A stretch of 64,000 nucleotides of DNA from Panulirus ornatus (GCF_036320965.1 NC_092276.1:12012683-12076682), one strand, 5' to 3'. Positions 30,782-54,909 are shown, numbered from the stretch's first letter. Translations and numbers: made by a program. The notes: generated by a model from the letters alone, not told the origin.

Positions 30782-30783
<2 letters not shown>
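27855..30783 (-). mobile_element. RTE-family LINE copy 9, young, 5'-truncated
   Basis: Short 3' UTR, ORF from about 30783 (GVAILLKQELWEYV region) to 28039. Open pieces are 30754-29435 (endonuclease from the EYVIE region, GDLNAK, SDHYLVEAK, linker, LDGIAVE), 29441-29004 (RT front, MDLERAYERVDRD) and 28650-28039 (C-terminal). Lesions: one base lost near 29476 (FIKKG region), Gln to stop in VSQLLF near 28811, and the same 7-bp deletion near 28655 as copy 8. The leader and first 85 or so codons are absent. Confidence 0.92.

Positions 30784-30829
<46 letters not shown>
30784..30829. repeat. (TA)n microsatellite
   Basis: Short TA array between LINE copy 9 and SE copy 5. Confidence 0.93.

Positions 30830-31341
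<512 letters not shown>

Positions 31342-31406
<65 letters not shown>
31342..31406. repeat. (TA)n microsatellite
   Basis: TA array between SE copy 6 and the 5'-truncated LINE copy 10. Confidence 0.95.
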
Positions 31407-31407
<1 letters not shown>

Positions 31408-34271
31408 CTGAAAGTTGATGGAGAGAGATGGGTGATTATTGGTGCATATGCACCTGGGCATGAGAAGAAAGATCATGAGTGGCAAGTGTTTTGGGAGCAG
31501 CTGAATGAGTGTGTTAGTGGTTTAGATGCACGAGACCGGGTTATAGTGATGGGTGATTTGAATGCAAAGGTGCGTAATGTGGCAGTTGAGGGAATAATTG
31601 GTATACATGGGGTGTTCAGTGTTGTAAATGGAAATGGTGAAGAGCTTGTAGATTTATGTGCTGAAAAAGGACTGGTGATTGGGAATACCTGGTTTAAAAA
31701 GCGAGATATACATAAGTGTACGTATGTAAGTAGGAGAGATGGCCAGAGAGCGTTATTGGATTACGTGTTAATTGACAGGCGCGCGAAAGAGAGAATTTTG
31801 GATGTTAATGTGCTGAGAGGTGTAACTGGAGGGATGTCTGATCATTATCTTGTGGAGGCTAAGGTGAAGATTTGTATGGGTTTTCAGAAAAGAAGAGTGA
31901 ATGTTGGGGTGATGAAGGTGGTGAGAGTATGTGAGCTTGGGAAGGAGACTTGTGTGAGGAAATTCCAGGAGAGACTGAGTACAGAATGGAAAAAGGTGAG
32001 AACAATGGAAGTAAGGGGAGTGGGGGAGGAATGGGAAGTATTTAGGGAATCAGTGATGGATTGCGCAAAAGATGCTTGTGAAATGAGAAGAGTGGGAGGT
32101 GGGTTGATTAGAAAGGGTAGTGAGTGGTGGGATGAAGAAGTAAGAGTATTAGTGAAAGAGAAGAGAGAGGCATTTGGACGATTTTTGCAGGGAAAAAATG
32201 CAATTGAGTGGGAGATGTATAAAAGAAAGAGACAGGAGGTCAAGAGAAAGGTGCAAGAGGTGAAAAAGAGGGCAAATGAGAGTTGGGGTGAGAGAGTATC
32301 ATTAAATTTTAGGGAGAATAAAAAGATGTTCTGGAAGGAGGTAAATAAAGTGCGTAAGACAAGGGAGCAAATGGGAACTTCAGTGAAGGGCGTAAATGGG
32401 GAGGTGATAACAAGTAGTGGTGATGTGAGAAGGAGATGGAGTGAGTATTTTGAAGGTTTGTTGAATGTGTTTGATGATAGAGTGGCAGATATAGGGTGTT
32501 TTGGTCGAGGTGGTGTGCAAAGTGAGAGGGTTAGGGAAAATGATTTGGTAAACAGAGAAGAGGTAGTAAAAGCTTTGCGGAAGATGAAAGCCGGCAAGGC
32601 AGCAGGTTTGGATGGTATTGCAGTGGAATTTATTAAAAAAGGGGGTGACTGTATTGTTGACTGGTTGGTAAGGTTATTTAATGTATGTATGACTCATGGT
32701 GAGGTGCCTGAGGATTGGCGGAATGCGTGCATAGTGCCATTGTACAAAGGCAAAGGGGATAAGAGTGAGTGCTCAAATTACAGAGGTATAAGTTTGTTGA
32801 GTATTCCTGGTAAATTATATGGGAGGGTATTGATTGAGAGGGTGAAGGCATGTACAGAGCATCAGATTGGGGAAGAGCAGTGTGGTTTCAGAAGTGGTAG
32901 AGGATGTGTGGATCAGGTGTTTGCTTTGAAGAATGTATGTGAGAAATACTTAGAAAAGCAAATGGATTTGTATGTAGCATTTATGGATCTGGAGAAGGCA
33001 TATGATAGAGTTGATAGAGATGCTCTGTGGAAGGTATTAAGAATATATGGTGTGGGAGGCAAGTTGTTACAAGCAGTGAAAAGTTTTTATCGAGGATGTA
33101 AGGCATGTGTAAGTGTTGGAAGAGAGGAAAGTGATTGGTTCTCAGTGAATGTAGGTTTGCGGCAGGGGTGTGTGATGTCTCCATGGTTGTTTAATTTGTT
33201 TATGGATGGGGTTGTTAGGGAGGTGAATGCAAGAGTTTTGGAAAGAGGGGCAAGTATGAAGTCTGTTGGGGATGAGAGAGCTTGGGAAGTGAGTCAGTTG
33301 TTGTTCGCTGATGATACAGCGCTGGTGGCTGATTCATGTGAGAAACTGCAGAAGCTGGTGACTGAGTTTGGTAAAGTGTGTGAAAGAAGAAAGTTAAGAG
33401 TAATTGTGAATAAGAGCAAGGTAATTAGGTACAGTAGGGTTGAGGTTCAAGTCAATTGGGAGGTAAGTTTGAATGGAGTAAAACTGGAGGAGGTGAAGTG
33501 TTTTAGATATCTGGGAGTGGATCTGGCAGCGGATGGAACCATGGAAGCGGAAGTGGATCATAGGGTGGGGGAGGGGGCGAAAATCCTGGAAGCCTTGAAG
33601 AATGTATGGAAGTCGAGAACATTATCTCGGAAAGCAAAAATGAGTATGTTTGAATGAGTAGTGGTTCCAACAATGTTGTATGGTTGCGAGGCGTGGGCTA
33701 TGGATAGAGTTGTGCGCAGGAGGATGGATGTGCTGGAAATGAGATGTTTGAGGACAATGTGTGGTGTGAGGTGGTTTGATCGAGTAAGTAACGTAAGGGT
33801 AAGAGAGATGTGTGGAAATAAAAAGAGCGTGGTTGAGAGAGCAGAAGAGGTGTTTTGAAGTGGTTTGGGCACATGGAGAGAATGAGTGAGGAAAGATTGA
33901 CCAAGAGGATATATGTGTCGGAGGTGGAGGGAACGAGGAGAAGTAGGAGACCAAATTGGAGATGGAAAGATGTAGTGAAAAAGATTTTGTGTGATCGGGG
34001 CCTGAACATGCAGGAGGGTGAAAGGAAGGAAAGGAATAGAGTGAATTGGATCGATGTGGTATACAGGGGTTGACGTGCTGTCAGTGGATTGAATCAGGGC
34101 ATGTGAAGCGTCTGGGGTAAACCATGGAAAGTTGTGTAGGTATGTATATTTGCGTGTGTGGACGTATGTATATACATGTGTATGGGGGTGGGTCTGGCCA
34201 TTTCTTTCGTCTGTTTCCTTGCGCTACCTCGTATACGCGGGAGACAGCGACAAAGCAAAAAAAAAAAAAAG
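31407..34271 (+). mobile_element. RTE-family LINE copy 10, young, 5'-truncated
   Basis: Starts in the KLKVDGERW codons directly after (TA)n. Contains the rest of the endonuclease, the whole RT, the C-terminus and a short-type 3' UTR with a variant hairpin (CCTCGTATACGCGGG, about 34228-34242), then an A tail and (TA)n. Confidence 0.93.
31409..34073 (+). pseudogene. RTE EN-RT ORF, 5'-truncated, one stop and one frameshift
   Basis: Open without a break from the junction to 33654: [36 protein letters not shown], the basic linker, [35 protein letters not shown], the undamaged motif [30 protein letters not shown] and [11 protein letters not shown]. At 33655 GGA has become TGA in the FEGIV codons. 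One G is lost near 33848 (AEEGV), shifting the last 75 codons ([14 protein letters not shown] to YRG, TGA 34071-34073). The missing first 112 or so codons include the EN Asn and Glu motifs. The RT core is the best-preserved catalytic sequence in the window together with that of copy 4. Confidence 0.9.
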
Positions 34272-34381
<110 letters not shown>

Positions 34382-34551
34382 AAAGGGAAGGGAGCAGGGG
34401 GCTAGAAATCCTCCCCTCTCTTTTTTTTTTTTTTTTCCCAAAGGAAGGAACAGAGAAGGGGGCTGGATGAGGATGTTTCCTCAGAGGCCTAGTCCTCTGT
34501 TCTTAACGCTACCTCGCTGACGCGGGAAATGGCGAATAGTATGAAAGAAAG

Positions 34552-34553
<2 letters not shown>
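34382..34553 (+). mobile_element. SE copy 7, 5'-truncated
   Basis: Begins TAAAAGGGAAGGGAGCAGG (truncated in the leader at a TA step) and ends with hairpin variant CCTCGCTGACGCGGG and ATGGCGAATAGTATGAAAG. Tail-to-tail pair with SE copy 8. Confidence 0.85.

Positions 34554-34554
<1 letters not shown>

Positions 34555-34613
<59 letters not shown>
34555..34613. repeat. (TA)n microsatellite
   Basis: Central TA array of an inverted SE pair. Confidence 0.95.
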
Positions 34614-34617
<4 letters not shown>

Positions 34618-34880
34618 CATTTTTTTTTCATTCAAACTATTCGCCATTTCCCGCATTAGCGAGGTAGCGTTAAGAACAGAGGACTGGGCCTTTGAGGGAA
34701 TACCCTCACCTGACGCAATTCTCTGTTCCCTCTTTTGGAAAATTAAAAAAAAAAAAAAAAAATAAAAAAAAAAAAAAAAAACGAGGGGGGAGGATTTCCA
34801 GCCCCCCGCTCCCTCCCCTTTTAGTCGCCTTCTACGACACGCAGGGAATACGTGGGAAGTATTCTTTCTCCCCTATCCCC

Positions 34881-34887
<7 letters not shown>
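34614..34887 (-). mobile_element. SE copy 8, full length
   Basis: Reverse-oriented complete SE; its centre has an expanded A run of about 37 nt (34744-34781) and its 5' end is CCCTATCCCCAGGGATA. Confidence 0.87.

Positions 34888-34914
<27 letters not shown>
34888..34914. repeat. (TA)n microsatellite, short
   Basis: About 27 bp TA between SE copy 8 and LINE copy 11. Confidence 0.9.
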
Positions 34915-34919
<5 letters not shown>

Positions 34920-36187
34920 TGTCGCTGTCTCCCGCGTTTGCGAGGTAGCGCAAGGAAACAGACGAAAGAAATGGCCCAACCCACCCCAATACACATGTAT
35001 ATACATACGTCCACACACGCAAATATACATACCTACACAGCTTTCCATGGTTTACCGCAGACGCTTCACATGCCCTGATTCAATCCACTGACAGCACGTC
35101 AACCCCGGTATACCACATCGATCCAATTCACTTTGTTCCTTGCCCTCCTTTCACCCTCCTGAATGTTCAGGCCCCGATCACACAAAATCTTTTTCACTCC
35201 ATCTTTCCACCTCCAATTTGGTCTCCCACTTCTCGTTCCCTCCACCTCCGACACATATGTCCTCTTGGTCAATCTTTCCTCACTCATTCTCTCCATGTGC
35301 CCAAACCATTTCAAAACACCCTCTTCTGCTCTCTCAACCACGCTCTTTTTATTTCCACACATCTCTCTTACCCTTACGTTACTTACTCGATCAAACCACC
35401 TCACACCACACATTGTCCTCAAACATCTCATTTGCAGCACATCCATCCTCCTGCGCACAACTCTATCCATAGCCCACGCCTCGCAACCATACAACATTGT
35501 TGGAACCACTATTCCTTCAAACATACCCATTTTTGCTTTCCGAGATAATGTTCTCGACTTCCACACATTCTTAAAGGCTCCCAGAATTTTCGCCCCCTCC
35601 CCCACCCTATGATCTACTTCCGCTTCCATGGTTCCATCCGCTGCCAGATCCACTCCCAGATATCTAAAACACTTTACTTCCTCCAGTTTTTCTCCATTCA
35701 AACTTACCTCCCAATTGACTCGACCCTCAACCCTACTGTACCTAATAACCTTGCTCTTATTCACATTTACTCTTAACTTTCTTCTTTCACACACTTTACC
35801 AAACTCAGTCACCAGCTTCTGCAGTTTCTCACATGAATCAGCCACCAGCGCTGTATCATCAGCGAACAACAACTGACTCACTTCCCAAGCTCTCTCATCC
35901 CCAACAGACTTCATACTTGCCCCTCTTTCCAAAACTCTTGCATTCACCTCCCTAACGACCCCATCCATAAACAAATTAAACAACCATGGAGACATCACAC
36001 ACCCCTTCCGCAAACCTACATTCACTGAGAACCAATCACTTTCCTCTCTTTCTACACGTACACATGCCTTACATCCTCGATAAAAACTTTTCACTGCTTC
36101 TAACAACTTGCCTCCCACACCATATATTCTTAATACCTTCCACAGAGCATCTCTATCAACTCTATCCTATGCCTTCTCCAGATCCAC
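34915..36187 (-). mobile_element. RTE-family LINE copy 11, young, 5'-truncated, open RT end
   Basis: Short 3' UTR and an uninterrupted 339-codon frame (36118-35099) from [12 protein letters not shown] through [11 protein letters not shown] to YRG-TGA. Motif B reads GLRKGCVMSPW (Gln to Lys). One Arg is lost (GTRSGRPNW). It is truncated in the MDLEKA codons at a non-TA junction (CCAGATCCACAATAATA). Confidence 0.92.
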
Positions 36188-36227
36188 AATAATATACATT
36201 TAATAGTTTTTATGAATATAGTCTTAT

Positions 36228-36291
<64 letters not shown>

Positions 36292-36312
36292 TGTGTGTGT
36301 GTGTGTGTGTAT
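36188..36312. repeat. (TA)n and (GT)n microsatellites
   Basis: Short AT-rich spacer, TA from about 36228 to 36288, then GT to about 36310. Confidence 0.9.
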
Positions 36313-36392
36313 ATGAGTGGATGGGCCATTCTTCGTCTGTTTTCTGGTGCTACCTCGCTGACAAGTAAACAGCGATTAAGTATTATAGACAA
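36313..36392 (+). mobile_element. Relic of RTE 3' end
   Basis: GAGTGGATGGGCCATTCTTC, GTCTGTTTTCTGGTGCTACC, CTCGCTGACAAGTAAACAGC: the family's terminal 3' sequence with the right arm of the hairpin disrupted. Confidence 0.75.

Positions 36393-47689
<11,297 letters not shown>

Positions 47690-47719
<30 letters not shown>
47690..47719. repeat. T run (SE tail)
   Basis: About 33 T: the A tail of minus-strand SE copy 9 abutting the tail of LINE copy 14. Confidence 0.9.
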
Positions 47720-47722
<3 letters not shown>

Positions 47723-47954
47723 CTTCTTTCTTTCAAACTATTCGCCATTTCCCGCATTAGCGAGGTAGCGTTAAGAACAGAGGACTGGGCCTTTGAGGGA
47801 CTACCCTCACCTGGCCCAATTCTCTGTTCCTTCTTTTGGAAAAAAAAAAAATGAGAGGGGAGGATTTCCAGCCCCCCGCTCCCTCCCCTTTTAGTCGCCT
47901 TCTACGACACGCAGGGAATACGTGGGAAGTATTCTTTCTCCCCTATCCCCAGGG

Positions 47955-47955
<1 letters not shown>
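47720..47955 (-). mobile_element. SE copy 9, full length
   Basis: Complete reverse SE (CAAACTATTCGCCATTTCCC to CCCTATCCCCAGGGA). Head-to-head with copy 10 around 38 bp of TA. Confidence 0.88.

Positions 47956-47994
<39 letters not shown>
47956..47994. repeat. (TA)n microsatellite
   Basis: Centre of the inverted SE pair 47720-48226. Confidence 0.95.
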
Positions 47995-47997
<3 letters not shown>

Positions 47998-48224
47998 GGA
48001 TAGGGGAGAAAGAATACTTCCCACGTATTCCCTGCGTGTCGTAAAAGGCGACTAAAAGGGAAGGGAGCGGGGGCTTGGAAATCCTCCCCTCTCATTTTTG
48101 ATTTTCCAAAGGAAGGAACAGAGAAGGGGGCCAAGTGGGGATTTCCCTCAAAGGCTCAGTCCTCTGTTCCTAAAGCTACCCCGCTACCGCGGGAAATGGC
48201 GAATAGTATGAAAAAAAAAAAAAG

Positions 48225-48226
<2 letters not shown>
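47995..48226 (+). mobile_element. SE copy 10, near full length
   Basis: Begins TGGGGATAGGGGAGAAAG, lacking the first 3-4 bases. The hairpin is a variant, CCCCGCTACCGCGGG (about 48179-48193), in which the bulged T has become C, giving a longer possible stem. Confidence 0.87.
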
Positions 48227-48283
<57 letters not shown>

Positions 48284-48289
48284 TTATGG
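48227..48289. repeat. (TA)n microsatellite
   Basis: TA array passing into TATGTATATTTATGGG before LINE copy 15. Confidence 0.93.
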
Positions 48290-51163
48290 GTGTGTGTGAA
48301 GGGAGTATGATAGAGTGTAAGAATGTAAACTCTAGTTTGATATGCGTAAAACTTAAAGTGGTTGGAGTGAGATGCGTGATTATTGGTGCATATTCACCTG
48401 GGCATGAGAAGAAAGGCTATAAGAGGCAAATGTTCTTGGAGCAGCTGAGTGAGTGTGTTAGTTGTTTTAATGCACGAGACCGGGTTATAGCGATAGTTGA
48501 TCTCAAGGCAAAAGGTGAGTAATGTGGCAGATGAGGAAATGATTGTTGTACATGGGATGTTCAGTGTTGTAAATGGAAATGGTGAAGAGCTTGTGGATTT
48601 ATGTGTTGAAAAAGGACTGGTGATTTGGGAAAACCTAGTTTGAAAAAAGATATATACATAAGTATACGTATGTAAATAGGAGGGATGGCCAGAGAGCGTT
48701 ATTGGATTGCGTGTTAATTGAAAGGCTCGCGAAAGAGAGACTTTTGGATGTTAATGTGCTGAGAGGAGTAACTGGAGGAATGTCTAATCATTATCTTGGG
48801 GAGACGACGATGAAGATTTGTCAAGGTTTTCAGAAAAGAAGAGAGAATGTTGAGGTAAAGAGAGTGGTGAGAGTAAGTGAGCTTCTTAAGGAGACTTGTG
48901 TGAGGAAGCACAAAGAGAGACTGAGTACAGAATGGAAAAAGGTGAACACTAATGACGTAAGGGGAGTAGGGGACGATTGGGGTAAATTTAGGGAAGCAGT
49001 GATGGCTTGCACAAAAGATGCTTGTTGCATGAGAAGCGTGGGAGTGTGCAGATTAAAAAGGGTACGGAGTGGTGGGATGAAGAAGTGAGACTATTAGTGA
49101 AAGAGAAGAGAGAGGCATTTGGACGATTTTGGCAGGGAAATAATTTCAAATGATTGTGAGATGCATAATAGAAAGAGGCAGGAGGTCAAAAGAAAGGTGC
49201 CGAAGGTGAAAAAGAGGGCAAATGAGAGTTGGGATGAGAGAATATCATTAAATTTTTGGGAGAATAAAAAGATGTTTTAGAAGAAGGTAAGTAAAGTGAG
49301 TAAGGCAAGGGAACAAATGGGAACATCAGTGAAGGGGGTTAATGAGGAGGTGATAACAAGTAGTGGTGATGTGAAAAGAGATGAAGTGAGTATTTTGGAG
49401 GTTTGTTGAATGTGTTCGATGATAGACTGGTAGATATAAAGTGTTTTGGTCGAGGTGGTGTGTAAACAGACATGAGGTACTAAATGCTTTGCGGAAGATG
49501 AAAGCCGGCAAGGCACCGGTTTTCCATGGTATAACAGTGGAATTTACTAAAAAAAAAGGGGGTGACTGTTGACTGGTTGGTAAGGTTATTCAATGTATGT
49601 ATGAATTATGGTGAGGTGCCTTAGGATTGGCGGAATGCTTGCATAGTGTCATTGTACAAACGCAAACGGGATAAAGGTGAGAGCTCAAATTATAAAACTA
49701 TAAGCTTGTTGAGTATTCCTGGGAAATTATATGGGAGGGTATTGATTGAGTGGGTGAAGGTATGTACAAAGCATCAGATTGGGGAAGAACATTGTGGTTT
49801 CAGAAGTGGTAGAGGATGTGTGGATCAGATTTTTGCTTTGAAGAATGTATGTGAGAAAGACTTAGAAAAGCAAATGGATTTGTATGTAGCATTTATGGAC
49901 CTGGAGAAGGCATATGATAGAGTTGATGGAGATGCTTTGCAGAAGGTATTAAGAATGTATGGTGTGGAGGCAAGCTGTTAGAAGTAGAAAATTTTTTTAT
50001 CGTGGATGTAAAGCATGTGTTCCAATAGGAAAAGAAGAAAGTGTTTGGTTCTCAGTGAATTTTTGTTTGCGGCAGGGGTGCGTGATGTCTCCATGGTTGT
50101 TTAATTTGTTTATTCATTGGGTTGTTGAGGGGGGGGGGGTGAATGCAAGAGTTGTGGAGAGAGGGGCAAGTATGCAGTCTATTATGGATGAGAGAGCTTG
50201 GGAAGTTCGTCAGTTGATGTTCGGTGATGATACACCGCTGGTGGCAAATTCGGGTGAAAACTGCAGAAACTGGTGACTGAGTTTGGTAAAGTGTGTGAAA
50301 GAAGAAAGCTGAGAGGAAATATGAATAAGAGCTAGGATATTAGGTAGGGTTGCGTAGGGTTTAAGGACAAGTCAATTGCGAGGTAAGTTTGAATGGAGAA
50401 AATCTGGAGTAAGTAAAGTGTTTTAGATATTTGGGAGTGGATTTGGCAGCGGATGGAACCATGGAAGCGGAAGTGAGTCACACTGTGGGGGAGGGGGCGA
50501 AAGTTCTAGGAGCGTTGAAAAATGCGTTGAAGGCGAGAACATTATCTCGGAAAGGAAAAAAGGGTATGTTTGAAGAAATAGTGGTTCCAACAATGCTATA
50601 TGGTTGCGAGTCGTGGGCTATAGATAGAATTGTTCGGAGGAGGGTGGTTCTGTTCGAAATGAGCTGTTTGAGGACAATATGTGGTGTGAGTTGGTTTGAT
50701 CGAGTAAGGAATGAAAGGATAAGAGAGATGTGTGGTAATAAAATGAGTGTTGTTGAGAAAGCAAAAGAGTGTGTTTTGAAATGATTTGGTTACACAGAGA
50801 ATGAGTGAGGAAAGATTGACAAAGGGGATATATGTGTCAGAGGTGGAGGGAAAGAGAAGTGGGGTACCTAATTGGAGGTGGAAAGATGAAGTGTTAAAGG
50901 TTTTGAGCGAACGGGGCCTAAACATGCAGGCTGGAAAAAGGCCTGCCAGGAATAGAGTGAATTGGAGAGATGTTGTATACACTGATCGACGTGCTGTCAA
51001 TGGATTGATCCAGGCATGTAAAGCTTCTGGGGTAAATCATGGAATGTTTTGTGGGGTCTAGATGTGGAAAAGGAACTGTGGTTTCGGTGCATTGTACATG
51101 ACAGCTAGAGACTGAGTGTGAACGAATGTGGCCTTTGTTATCTTATCCTAACGCTACCTCGCT
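48290..51163 (+). mobile_element. RTE-family LINE copy 15, old, truncated at both ends
   Basis: Starts in the EYVIECK codons. Diverged: many stops and frameshifts. Open pieces: 48702-49088 (RLAKERLLDVNVLRG), 49646-49981 ([15 protein letters not shown], [20 protein letters not shown]), 49959-50276 ([10 protein letters not shown]; catalytic box reads FGDDTPLVAN) and 50431-50784. The 3' UTR is of the long type but stops at its first internal terminal-like motif (AACGCTACCTCGC at 51151-51163), where minus-strand copy 16 begins. Confidence 0.88.
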
Positions 51164-52248
51164 TTTCGAGACAAACTCTCTCACCTTCCACACATTTTTA
51201 ACGCTCCCAGAACTTTCGCACCCTCCCCCACCTTATGACTCATTTTTGTTTCTATGGTTCCATCCGCTTCCAAATCCACTCCCAGATATCTAAAACACTT
51301 CGCTTCCTCTAGTTTTTCTCCATTCAAACGTACCTCCCTATTGACTTGTCCCTCAACCCTACTGTACCTAATAACCTTGCTCTTATTCACATTGACTCTC
51401 AGCTTTCTTCTTTCACACACTTTACCAAACTCAGTCACCAGTTTCTGCAGTTTCTCACCAGAATCAGCTGCAAGCGCTTTATCATCTGCGAACAACAACT
51501 GACTCACTTCCCAAGCTCTCTCATTAACAACTGACTGTATACTTGCCCCTCTCTCCAAAACTCTTGCATTCACCTAACTACTAACCCCATCCGTAAACAA
51601 ATCAAACAACCATGGAGACATCACGCACCCTGCCACAAACGACATTCACTGAGAAGCAATCACTTTCCTCTCTCCCTACTCGTACACAAGCCCTACATCC
51701 TCGATAAAAAAAACTTTTCACTGCTTTCAACAAGTCGCTTCCCACACCATATATTCTTATTACCTTCCGCAAAGCATCTCTATCAACTCTATCATTTGAA
51801 TTCTCCAGATCCATAAATGCTACACACAAACCCATTTGCTTTTCTAAACATTTCTCACATACATTCATCAAAGCAAACATCTGATCCACACATCCTCTAC
51901 CACGTCTTAAACCACACTGATCTTCCCCAATCTAATGCTCTATACATGCCTTCACCCTCTCAATAAATACCCTCTCATATAATTCCAAGGAATACTCAAC
52001 AAACTTATACCTCTGTAATTTGAGCACTCACCTTTATCCCCTATACCTTTGTACAATGGCACTATGCAAGCATTCCGCCAGTCCTCAGGCACCTCACCTG
52101 AGTAATACATACATTACATAACCTTACCAACCACAACATAGTCACCCCTTTTTTGATAAATTCCACTGCAATACCATCAAAACCCGCTGCCTTGACGGCT
52201 TTCATCATCCACAAAGCTTTTACTACCTCATCTCTGTTTACCAAATCA
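51164..52248 (-). mobile_element. RTE-family LINE copy 16, internal fragment
   Basis: Reads from the SRTLSRKA region (51164, 3' side) back to [12 protein letters not shown] (52248). Open piece 51573-51181 has [15 protein letters not shown] (Thr-Ala-Leu-Val changed). Stops and frameshifts follow. Lacks both the 3' UTR and the EN region. Confidence 0.87.
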
Positions 52249-53772
52249 TTTTTTTCTTTTAATTTGTCGGAGTCTCCCGCGTTAGTGAGGTAGCGCCAGG
52301 AAACTGACGAAGGAATGGTCCAACCCACCCACATACACATGTATATACATATACGTCCACACCCGCACATATACATACCTATACAACTGAACGTATATAT
52401 ATATATACACACACAGACATATACATATATACACACGTATATAATTCATACTGTCTGCCCTAATTCCGTCTCGTTTCCACCCCGCAACACATGAAATGAA
52501 AGCCCCCTCCCCCCGCATGTGCGCGAGGTAGCGCTAGGAAAAGACAACAAACGGCACATTCGTTCACCCTCAGTCTCTAGCTTTCATATATAATGCACCG
52601 AATTCACAGCTCCCTTTCCACAACCAGGCCGCACAAAACTTTCCATGGTTTACCCCAGACGCTTCACATGCCCTGTCTCAATTCATTGACAGCACGTCGA
52701 CCTCGGTATAGCATTTCGTCCCAATTCACTCTATTCCTTGCACGCCTTTCACCCTCCTTCATGTTTAGGCCCCAATCACTCAAAATCTTTCTCACTCCTT
52801 CTTTCCACCTCCAATTAGGTATCCCACTTCTCCTCGTTCCCTCAACCTCTGACACATATCCTCTTTGTCAATCTTTCCTTACTCATTCTCTCCATGTAAC
52901 CAAACCATTTAAAAACACCCTCTTCTGCTCTCTCAACCACACTTTTATTACTACACATCTCTCTTACCCTTTCATTATTTACTCGATCAAACCACCTCGC
53001 ACCACATATTGTCCTCAAACATCTCATTTCCAGCACATCCACCCTACACCGCACAACTCCTTCTATAGCCCACGCCTCGCTACCATATAACATTGGTGGA
53101 ACCACTATTCCTTCAAACATACCCATTTTTGCTTTCCAATATAACGTTCTCGTCTTCCACACATCTTTCAACGCTCCCAGAACTTTCACCCCCTCCCTCA
53201 CCCTACGATTTAATTCCACTTCCATGGTTCATCCGCTGCCAAAGCCACTCCGAGATATCTAAAACACGTCACTTCTTCCAGTTTTTCTCCATATACACTT
53301 ACCTCCCATTTGACTTGTCCCTCAACCCTACTCTACATGATAACATTATTCTTATTCACGTTTACCATCAGCCTTCTTTCACACACTTTACCAAACTCAG
53401 TCACCAGCTTCTGCAGTTTCTCACCCGGATCAGCCACCAATGCTGTATCATCAGCGAACAACGTATGACTCACTTCTCAAGCTCTCTCATCCACAACAGA
53501 CTGCATACTTACAGCTCTTTCCAAGACTCTTGCATTCACCTCCCTAACAACCCCATCCATAAACAAACCAAACAACTATGGAGACATCACGCACCCCTGC
53601 CGCAAATCAACATTCACTGAGACCCAATCACTTTCCTCTCTTCCTACTCGAACCCATGTCTTAAATCCTTGATAAAAACTTTTCACTGCCTCTAGCAACT
53701 TGCATCCCATACCATGTATTCTTAATACCTTCCTCAGAGCATCTTTATCAACTCTGTCATATGCCTTCTTTA
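52249..53772 (-). mobile_element. RTE-family LINE copy 17, old, 5'-truncated
   Basis: T run, hairpin variant (CCTCACTAACGCGGG in element sense), long 3' UTR to about 52690, then C-terminal coding frames 52855-52664 and 53225-52842 (GRRAVNELRQGM extension kept), RT box [17 protein letters not shown] near 53440, and MSPW near 53576. It stops at the KAYDRVDKDALRK codons, where copy 18 begins without any (TA)n. Confidence 0.87.
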
Positions 53773-54527
53773 GATAGCGCAAGGAAACAGACGAAAGAAA
53801 TGGCCCAGCCCACCCCCACACATGCACACACACACACGTCCACACACGTAAACATACGCACAACACATCCCAACGTACACACATATATACACACACAGAC
53901 ACACACATATACATACATGCACACAATTCACACTGTCTGCCCCTACTCACCCCCATCGCCACCCCGCCACACACGGAATAACATCCCCCTCCCCCTTCAT
54001 GTGCGCGAAGCAGCGCCAGGAAAAGACAACAAAGGCCCCATTCGCTCACACTCAATCTCCAGCTGTCATGCAATAATGCCCGAAACCACAGCTCCCTTTC
54101 CACATCCAGGCCCCACAGACTTTCCATGGTTTATCCCAGACGCTTCATATGCCCTGATTCAATCCACTGACAGCACGTCGACCCGGTATACGGCATAGAT
54201 CCAATTCACTCTATTCCTTGCCCGCCTTTCACCCTCCTGCATGTTCAGGCCCCGATCACTCAAAATCTTTTCACTCCATCTTTCCACCTCCAATTTGGTC
54301 TCCCACTTCTCCTCCTTTCCCTCCACCTCAGACACATATATCCTCTTGGACAATCTTTCCTCACTCATTCTCTCCATGTGCCCAAACAATTTCAAAACAC
54401 CCTCTTCTGCTCTCTCAACCATACTCTTTTTATTTCCACACATCTCTCTTACCCTTACATTACTTACTCGATCAAACCACCTCACACCACATATTGTCCT
54501 CAAACATCTCATTTCCAGCACATCCAC

Positions 54528-54530
<3 letters not shown>
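53773..54530 (-). mobile_element. RTE-family LINE copy 18, 3' fragment
   Basis: Long-type 3' UTR lacking the hairpin (starts TAGCGCAAGGAAACAGACG), with the internal GAAAAGACAACAAAGGCCCC block, then coding sequence from the ORF end to [14 protein letters not shown]. It is truncated at CCACCCA next to (TA)n. Confidence 0.87.

Positions 54531-54579
<49 letters not shown>
54531..54579. repeat. (TA)n microsatellite
   Basis: TA array at the 5' truncation of copy 18. Confidence 0.95.
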
Positions 54580-54582
<3 letters not shown>

Positions 54583-54787
54583 TGTGTAAATAAATTATAC
54601 ATTTCCTTTTTTCCATAGCCAGAGGTTGAACCATTATGTGACATTCTTTTTTTTCATTCATTTCAAGCTAGAGGTTTCAGTTTTCTAAATTGTTTCTTAC
54701 ATTTCTCATATGTATATATATGTATGTGTGTGTGTGTGTATATGTGCATATGTGTGTGTATGTGTATATGTATATATATATGTATAT
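54580..54787. other. Unassigned spacer with TATG/GTGT tract
   Basis: About 120 bp of unrecognised sequence, then a TATGTGTG-rich tract (54710-54787) directly before the full 5' end of LINE copy 19. Confidence 0.5.
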
Positions 54788-54909
54788 TATCCCTGGGGAT
54801 AGGGGTGAAAGAATACTTCCCACGTATTCCTCGCGTGTCGTAGAAAGCGACTAGAGGGGACGGGAGCGGGGGGCCAGAAATCCTCCCCTCCTTGTATTAA
54901 CTTTCTAAA
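54788..54909 (+). promoter_or_regulatory. LINE 5' leader shared with SE
   Basis: About 120 nt before the ATG. Its first 110 nt or so recur as the 5' part of every full SE copy (for example 31088-31200). In-frame TAA at 54898-54900 supports the ATG at 54910 as the start. As RTE elements must carry their own promoter, and SE keeps this same piece, an internal promoter here is a reasonable inference; no box is directly recognisable. Confidence 0.4.

Noticed and set aside
47720..48226. Inverted SE pair as a DNA transposon with terminal inverted repeats
   Set aside because: Each arm is a complete retroelement with its own A tail and the arms differ by scattered substitutions; there is no transposase and no target-site duplication.
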